From SG8-30 sp964406445 (lineage in GTDB: Bacteria; Pseudomonadota; Gammaproteobacteria; Steroidobacterales; Steroidobacteraceae): DNA of 5,389 nt. The stretch's first letter is position 1, and every line of letters begins with the position of its first letter. A program made the translations under genes and the position numbers. The DNA is taken from NCBI GenBank assembly GCA_964406445.1, contig CAYORU010000070.1, positions 1-5,389 of the forward strand, read 5' to 3'. The notes under the pieces are model-generated. The model had not been told where the DNA came from and ran no database searches. It saw nothing but the letters and a program-made list of their open reading frames with translations. Of this stretch, positions 1-5,389 are shown in pieces.

Positions 1-2725
<2,725 letters not shown>

Positions 2726-2734
2726 GGGAGAGAG

Positions 2735-2740
2735 CCCTCT
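2735..2740 (-). promoter_or_regulatory. Ribosome binding site of secA (decides the TTG start)
   Basis: On the minus strand AGAGGG is followed by 9 nt and then the TTG start of secA. It lies only one base beyond the foot of the long inverted repeat at 2742-2773, so ribosome access could be affected by folding of the leader. The position supports the TTG at 2725-2723 as the start codon. Confidence 0.6.
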
Positions 2741-2741
2741 A

Positions 2742-2773
2742 CGCCGGCCGGCGCCCCCAGGGGCGGGCCGGCG
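2742..2773 (-). repeat. Hairpin C, long GC stem abutting the secA ribosome site
   Basis: An 8-bp outer stem (CGCCGGCC with GGCCGGCG), one further C-G pair and a 4-bp inner stem (GCCC/GGGC) with a 4-nt loop form one hairpin. Its only irregularity is a 2-nt CC bulge on the 3' side of the minus-strand transcript. Its foot is one base from the AGAGGG ribosome site of secA, a position suited to modulating translation initiation. This is an inference from position; there is no T-run, so termination is unlikely. Confidence 0.45.
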
Positions 2774-2785
2774 GGTCTGACCGAA

Positions 2786-2805
2786 AGCCCGCTATTGTAC
2801 GGGCT
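2786..2805 (-). terminator. Hairpin B, weak terminator/attenuator-like
   Basis: On the minus strand the 6-bp stem AGCCCG/CGGGCT encloses the 8-nt loop TACAATAG. The 3' arm runs into a short TTT tract (2786-2784). The T-run is too short for a confident intrinsic terminator. The same loop holds a -10-like TACAAT, so terminator and promoter readings compete. Confidence 0.25.
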
Positions 2806-2813
2806 CGGGGCCC

Positions 2814-2831
2814 GCCCGGGGAAACCCGGGC
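2814..2831 (-). repeat. Hairpin A just after the M23 stop codon
   Basis: A perfect 7-bp inverted repeat, GCCCGGG/CCCGGGC, with a 4-nt loop (TTTC on the minus strand, GAAA on the plus strand), begins 8 nt past the M23 peptidase stop. It has no following T-run, so it is not a canonical intrinsic terminator. It may protect the mRNA 3' end or be part of a longer fold of the secA leader. Confidence 0.4.
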
Positions 2832-2839
2832 CCGGCCGT

Positions 2840-3754
2840 TCAGCGGCCGACGAAGCCGAGCGGGTTGACCGGGCGGCCGCCGCGCAGCACCTCGAAGTGC
2901 AGGTGGGTGCCGGTCGAGCGTCCGGTGGAGCCCATCAGGGCGATGGCGTCACCCTTGCGCACGGTCTGGCCGGCTTCGACCAGGAGGGTCGAATTGTGCG
3001 CATAGCGGGTCACGTAGCCGTTGCCATGCGTGACCTCGATCAGCTTGCCATAGCTGCCGTCCTTGCCCGCGAAGCTGACGACTCCGTCCGCGACCGCCAG
3101 CACCCGGGTGCCGGGCGCGCCCGCGAAATCGAGGCCCGCGTGAAAGGCGGTCTTGCCGTGGAACGGGTCGGTCCGCGATCCGAAGAAGGAAGATATGTAG
3201 CCGGACTCGACCGGGCGGCCGCCCGGCACGACCTGCCGAGCGAGTTCGCGGGACAGGATCAGCGTCTCGAGCGCCGCGAGCTGGCGGCCACGGTCGTCGA
3301 TGGACCGGCCGAGGGCATCGAGCATCTCGTCGATCGCCGGAACGGCAGGCGCCGCGCCCGCGACCTCCGCGCCCGCATCGGGGCCACCGACGGCCGGCGG
3401 ATGGTCGAAATCGAACTCGCCGCGGTCGAGGTCGGCCACCTCGGTCAACCGCTTGCCGAGCGCGTCGAGCCGAAGCAGCCGGGCGTGCATCTGGCCGATC
3501 CGTACGGCCAGCGCCCCGACCTGGTCCTCGACGGCCTGGCGGGCCGCGTCGAGCGATTCGCGCTGGCCGGCCAGCTCGGCGGACCACTGATCGAGCGCGG
3601 CCACGTTCCGCCTTTCGGCCGCGGCGACGCCGAAACCGGCACCGGCCACGAATCCGCCCAGCACCAGCGTGAGGGCCGAGACGGCCAGCACGCGCGGGCG
3701 GGAAAGGTCAGGGAGGGCAACGCGGCGCATCAGCGCGGCTGCATCGAAGCGCAT
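2840..3754 (-). CDS. Membrane-anchored M23 (LytM-type) metallopeptidase, probable peptidoglycan hydrolase
   Basis: A 304-residue protein that probably cleaves peptide cross-links of peptidoglycan in the periplasm. Residues 1-20 are short and basic; about 22-46 form one hydrophobic Ala/Val/Leu/Gly segment that reads as a signal anchor; about 50-175 are helical and rich in Gln, Arg, Leu and Ala, with likely coiled coil and an acidic/Pro-Ala break near 108-140. The C-terminal third is a LytM domain with all expected zinc and catalytic residues: HAGLD (H205, D209), YAH (H253) and HLHFE (H284, H286). It may therefore be an active enzyme rather than a degenerate EnvC/NlpD-type activator. I chose the ATG at 3754 because GAGGA lies 7 nt upstream; the frame stays open to a TTG at 3877, but that extension is polar and lacks family character. 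Between lpxC and secA it occupies the place of secM in E. coli. The exact bond cleaved and the partners are unknown. Confidence 0.92.
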   Translation of the reverse strand: MRFDAAALMRRVALPDLSRPRVLAVSALTLVLGGFVAGAGFGVAAAERRNVAALDQWSAELAGQRESLDAARQAVEDQVGALAVRIGQMHARLLRLDALGKRLTEVADLDRGEFDFDHPPAVGGPDAGAEVAGAAPAVPAIDEMLDALGRSIDDRGRQLAALETLILSRELARQVVPGGRPVESGYISSFFGSRTDPFHGKTAFHAGLDFAGAPGTRVLAVADGVVSFAGKDGSYGKLIEVTHGNGYVTRYAHNSTLLVEAGQTVRKGDAIALMGSTGRSTGTHLHFEVLRGGRPVNPLGFVGR

Positions 3755-3761
3755 GTGTCGG

Positions 3762-3766
3762 TCCTC
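3762..3766 (-). promoter_or_regulatory. Ribosome binding site of the M23 peptidase gene (decides the start)
   Basis: On the minus strand GAGGA stands 7 nt before the ATG at 3754. This selects that ATG over the upstream in-frame TTG at 3877, which would add 41 residues in front of the basic/hydrophobic anchor. Confidence 0.65.
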
Positions 3767-3900
3767 GTGGTCTGACCGATCGGGCAGTCCGTTGCCAGTT
3801 AGGGTGAACGGCCGTCCGGCGTCCTTGCCGGCGGGGCGAGCGGCGGGGAAAATGCCAAAGTTTTCCTTGTTACTCAAGCACTTTCGCGGCCGCGCCGCGC

Positions 3901-3904
3901 GGAG
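3901..3904 (+). promoter_or_regulatory. Ribosome binding site of dciA
   Basis: GGAG lies 8 nt before the TTG at 3913 and supports that non-ATG start. The only nearby ATG, at 3962, is out of frame. Confidence 0.55.
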
Positions 3905-3912
3905 CGACCCGA

Positions 3913-4245
3913 TTGAGAAGCCAAAAACCCACCTCTGTCAGTGACTTGCTGGCCAAAGGTCATGGAGCGCTTGAAAGGCTGCGTGAGGGCAGCCGGCAGG
4001 TCGCGGGCACCCTGGAGGCGGTCCGGGCGGAGCTGCCTGCCGAGGCGGCGGCCCACGTCTGGGGCGCCAGCCTCAAGGGGAACACACTGACGGTCAGGGT
4101 CGACTCTGCCGCCTGGGCGACCCGCATCCGCTACGGCTGCCCGGGTCTCGCCGAAGCCGTCGGCAGGCGCCTGGAGACGGCCATCGCCCGCGCGGTGGTC
4201 CGCGTGGGGCCGGCCGGTCAGGCCGGCGCGGCCGCCTCCACGTAG
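3913..4245 (+). CDS. dciA: DciA-like DUF721 protein (replicative helicase loader/operator), short form
   Basis: DciA proteins bind DnaB helicase and bring it to the origin in bacteria lacking DnaC or DnaI; this role is established family knowledge. The 110-residue product shows the DUF721 pattern: an N-terminal helical stretch (about 8-45, with SVSDLLAKG and LEAVRAELP), W50 in a HVWG turn, then LKGNTLTVRVDSAAWATRIRY (about 54-74, strand-turn-helix with W68), and a final helix of Leu, Arg and Ala. This is the KH-like core only; many proteobacterial DciA proteins reach about 150 residues with a flexible C-terminal arm, missing here. The TTG start is chosen from the GGAG 8 nt upstream. It is the only plus-strand gene in the window, divergent from the M23 gene and convergent with lpxC, whose last 28 nt it overlaps. 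DUF721 assignment is firm; helicase loading in this organism is inferred. Confidence 0.85.
   Translation: MRSQKPTSVSDLLAKGHGALERLREGSRQVAGTLEAVRAELPAEAAAHVWGASLKGNTLTVRVDSAAWATRIRYGCPGLAEAVGRRLETAIARAVVRVGPAGQAGAAAST
4209..4227. repeat. Inverted repeat at the dciA/lpxC convergent junction
   Basis: A perfect 7-bp repeat, GCCGGCC/GGCCGGC, with a 5-nt loop (GGTCA) contains the lpxC stop codon (4220-4218) and lies inside the dciA coding region. It could act as a bidirectional transcription-slowing hairpin for the two converging genes, but neither strand has a T-run after it. In such G+C-rich sequence it may be chance. Confidence 0.3.
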
Positions 4246-5126
4246 GAGATCGGCGACTTCGCCGGCGTCTCGAAGCTCACCTCCTCCCAGGCGGAGGCGT
4301 CGTCCAGCAGCGCGCGCAGCAGTCGGTTGTTCAGCCCGTGGCCCGATTTGTAGGCGGTGAATTCGCCGATCAGGCTGTGGCCGAGCAGGTAGAGGTCCCC
4401 GATCGCGTCGAGGATCTTGTGCTTGACGAATTCGTCCTCGTAGCGGAGGCCGTCCTCGTTCAGGATCCGGTACTCGTCGAGCACGATCGCGTTGTCGAGG
4501 TTGCCGCCGAGCGCGAGGTTCCGCTCGCGCAGGTACTCGAGGTCGCGCATGAAGCCGAAGGTCCGCGCGCGGCTGATCTCGCGCAGGAACGAGGTCGTGG
4601 AAAAGTCCATCGAGGCGCGCGTGCCGCGGTCGCGGAAGATCGGGTGCTGGAACTCGATCTCGAAATTGACGCGGAAGCCCTCGTAGGGGTCGAAGCGGGC
4701 CCACTTGTCCCCGTCGCGCACCTCGACGCGCTCGAGCACGCGCACGAACCGCTTCGGCGCGGACAGTTCCTCGATGCCGGCCGACTGCACCAGGAACACG
4801 AACGGGCCGGCGCTGCCGTCCATGATCGGCACCTCGGGAGCCGACAGCTCGACGAACGCGTTGTCGATGCCGAGGCCCGCCAGTGCCGACATCAGGTGCT
4901 CGACCGTCGATACCGAGGCGCCGTTCTGGGTCAGCGTGGTCCCGAGGGTGGTCTCGCCGACGAGCGTGGCGCGGGCCGGGATATCCACCGGCGGCTCGAG
5001 GTCGCTGCGCCGGAACACGATGCCGGTGTTGGCGGGCGCCGGCCGCAGGGTCATGAGGACCTTGCGCCCGGTGTGCAGGCCGATGCCGGTCGCCCGGATC
5101 GGGTTCTTCAGGGTGCGCTGTTTCAC
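4218..5126 (-). CDS. lpxC: UDP-3-O-acyl-N-acetylglucosamine deacetylase LpxC
   Basis: LpxC is the cytosolic zinc enzyme that removes acetate from UDP-3-O-acyl-GlcNAc, the first committed step of lipid A synthesis. The 302-residue product matches the usual length (E. coli 305) and aligns throughout, from KQRTLKNPIRATGIGLHTG to the C-terminal region. Zinc ligands H77 (in STVEH), H236 and D240 (in KHKILD) are present, as are catalytic E76 and H263 (in KSGHG) and K237 beside the zinc site. These sit two positions below the E. coli numbering throughout, so the active site is intact. The start is the GTG at 5126-5124, which gives the family N-terminus; a weak GAGA lies 7 nt upstream. A further in-frame GTG at 5171 would add 15 residues foreign to the family, inside a hairpin. 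The tail ends EAAAPA, not the AVLA of E. coli that FtsH recognises. It follows ftsZ after 105 nt, as in other gammaproteobacteria. Confidence 0.98.
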   Translation of the reverse strand: MKQRTLKNPIRATGIGLHTGRKVLMTLRPAPANTGIVFRRSDLEPPVDIPARATLVGETTLGTTLTQNGASVSTVEHLMSALAGLGIDNAFVELSAPEVPIMDGSAGPFVFLVQSAGIEELSAPKRFVRVLERVEVRDGDKWARFDPYEGFRVNFEIEFQHPIFRDRGTRASMDFSTTSFLREISRARTFGFMRDLEYLRERNLALGGNLDNAIVLDEYRILNEDGLRYEDEFVKHKILDAIGDLYLLGHSLIGEFTAYKSGHGLNNRLLRALLDDASAWEEVSFETPAKSPISYVEAAAPA

Positions 5127-5218
5127 GGGGGAATCTCGACCGCGCAGATTAGCACACGGGGGCTCCGGCACGCTCCGGGCGCGCGGAGGATGCGCCGGAA
5201 GCGTGCCGGAGATCTCAT
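5123..5218 (-). CDS. Possible 31-codon leader ORF overlapping the lpxC start (doubtful)
   Basis: An ATG at 5218-5216 opens 31 codons, Arg- and Pro-rich (beginning MRSPARFRRILRAP), ending at a TGA that shares GTGA with the lpxC GTG start, the arrangement seen in translationally coupled genes. It begins 13 nt after the ftsZ stop. Against it: no proper ribosome site (only GAG 12 nt upstream), most of it is the hairpin at 5163-5211, and the product resembles no family I know. It is listed as a candidate only. Confidence 0.15.
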   Translation of the reverse strand: MRSPARFRRILRAPGACRSPRVLICAVEIPP

Positions 5219-5231
5219 GGCCCGGGCCCGC
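5127..5231 (-). promoter_or_regulatory. ftsZ-lpxC spacer with candidate regulatory elements
   Basis: This 105-nt spacer contains a long imperfect hairpin (5163-5211) and, just before lpxC, the minus-strand string TGCTAATCT (5154-5146), which has the TGn of an extended -10 box in front of a poor hexamer (TAATCT, 3 of 6). If used as a promoter it would leave a leader of only about a dozen bases. No -35 box stands out. Both a separate lpxC promoter and read-through from ftsZ are possible. Confidence 0.3.
5163..5211 (-). repeat. Long imperfect hairpin between ftsZ and lpxC
   Basis: Two 20-nt arms (5163-5182 and 5192-5211) are complementary over 12 perfect outer base pairs and then 8 more positions broken only by one U-G wobble and one C-C mismatch. 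The loop is 9 nt, reading ATCCTCCGC on the minus strand. No T-run follows in the direction of transcription, so it looks more like an intercistronic processing or stabilising hairpin, or a Rho-dependent 3' end for ftsZ, than an intrinsic terminator. It is the strongest inverted repeat in the window. Confidence 0.6.
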
Positions 5232-5389
5232 TCAGTCGGCCTGACGACGCAGGAACGCCGGGATGTCCAGGACGTCCTCGCTCGGCAGCGCCTCGTGACG
5301 CAGGCCGTCGCCGACGGCACGCTTGCCGGGGCGCAGCGCCGGGGGCAGGTCGAACTGATTGTAGTCCGGCGGGGCGGCGCCGGCCGGCC
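5232..5389 (-). CDS. ftsZ: Cell division protein FtsZ, C-terminal 51 residues (5' part beyond window)
   Basis: FtsZ is the tubulin-like GTPase that polymerises into the division ring. Only the C-terminal 51 codons and the TGA stop are visible: a Pro/Ala/Gly-rich part of the flexible linker (PAGAAPPDYNQFDLPPALRP), a short basic/acidic stretch, and the conserved C-terminal peptide LDIPAFLRRQAD. That peptide is the docking site for FtsA, ZipA and other membrane tethers and is nearly the same as in E. coli and Pseudomonas. The GTPase domain lies outside the window. Its position before lpxC is the standard end of the dcw cluster. Identification from the tail and the neighbour together is secure. 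Confidence 0.95.
   Translation of the reverse strand, partial: PAGAAPPDYNQFDLPPALRPGKRAVGDGLRHEALPSEDVLDIPAFLRRQAD

Larger units (their letters stand above)
2726..2839 (-). promoter_or_regulatory. Structured secA leader / M23-secA intergenic region
   Basis: This 114-nt gap between the M23 stop and the secA start is almost filled by three successive inverted repeats (2814-2831, 2786-2805, 2742-2773), followed by the secA ribosome site. A TACAAT hexamer (2799-2794 on the minus strand, 5 of 6 matches to the sigma-70 -10 box) sits in the loop of the middle hairpin, but I see no good -35 box at the right distance (only TTTCCC/TTCCCC-like, 18-19 nt away). No secM-like coding sequence is recognisable here. 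Whether secA is transcribed from its own promoter or by read-through from the peptidase gene cannot be decided from sequence. Confidence 0.4.
3755..3912. promoter_or_regulatory. Divergent intergenic region between the M23 gene and dciA
   Basis: This 158-nt gap separates two divergently read genes, so it should contain promoters for both. It holds the most A/T-rich patch of the window, about 3849-3882, as expected for promoter DNA. On the minus strand TTGAGT (3877-3872, 4 of 6 to the -35 consensus) is followed after 17 nt by CATTTT (3854-3849, 3 of 6 to the -10 consensus), a weak candidate for the M23 (and perhaps secA) transcript. I could not pick a convincing plus-strand promoter for dciA. 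The region is inferred from gene layout; exact elements are uncertain. Confidence 0.4.

Noticed and set aside
2794..2824. Sigma-70 promoter for secA using TACAAT
   Set aside because: The -10 match is good, but no acceptable -35 is present at 16-18 nt and the hexamer is in the loop of a hairpin; it is mentioned only as part of the leader region.
3874..4704. Minus-strand frame of 276 codons overlapping lpxC and dciA
   Set aside because: It is an out-of-frame reading of lpxC, dominated by Arg, Pro, Ala and Gly, that runs through the dciA gene; the lpxC frame explains the DNA.
4705..5244. Plus-strand frame of 179 codons opposite lpxC and the spacer
   Set aside because: It lies antisense to a certain lpxC with intact active site, its Arg/Ser/Pro-rich product is typical of a G+C-rich shadow frame, and it resembles no family.
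5123..5320. 65-codon minus-strand frame over the ftsZ tail and spacer
   Set aside because: Its first half is an out-of-frame reading of ftsZ. Only the last 31 codons, starting after the ftsZ stop, are kept as a doubtful candidate.

Overview
The window is a compact, G+C-rich (about two-thirds G+C by eye) bacterial chromosome segment. It carries the distal end of the division and cell-wall (dcw) cluster followed by secA. Gene content and order, read along the minus strand, are ftsZ (3' end only), lpxC, [dciA on the plus strand], an M23/LytM metallopeptidase, and secA (nearly complete, lacking only its last codons). The lipid A enzyme LpxC shows a Gram-negative host. The order ftsZ-lpxC-secA, the DUF721/DciA gene, the FtsZ tail LDIPAFLRRQAD and close similarity of SecA and LpxC to the E. 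coli proteins point to a high-G+C gammaproteobacterium that loads its replicative helicase with DciA. A Xanthomonadales/Chromatiales-like lineage or an uncultured relative is my inference; the genus cannot be told from this window.

Layout: 1-2725 (-) secA, running off the left edge inside its zinc-binding tail; 2726-2839, a 114-nt secA leader almost filled by three inverted repeats; 2840-3754 (-) membrane-anchored M23 peptidase; 3755-3912, divergent intergenic region; 3913-4245 (+) short dciA; 4218-5126 (-) lpxC, overlapping the dciA tail by 28 nt; 5127-5231, ftsZ-lpxC spacer with a long imperfect hairpin; 5232-5389 (-) ftsZ C-terminus, running off the right edge.

Functional theme: envelope growth coupled to division. 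FtsZ builds the division ring, LpxC commits precursor to lipid A, the M23 protein is probably a periplasmic peptidoglycan hydrolase, and SecA drives preprotein export. DciA, which brings DnaB helicase to the replication origin, sits in the opposite orientation. Three of the four genes whose starts are visible use non-ATG codons (secA TTG, dciA TTG, lpxC GTG).

This is a recognisable housekeeping locus, and I found no new multi-gene system, mobile element, CRISPR array or RNA gene. The points worth a second look are regulatory or architectural: the structured secA leader in the place where enterobacteria encode SecM, the hairpin and tiny ORF before lpxC, the lpxC/dciA overlap, and a very long antisense open frame that I consider a composition artefact.
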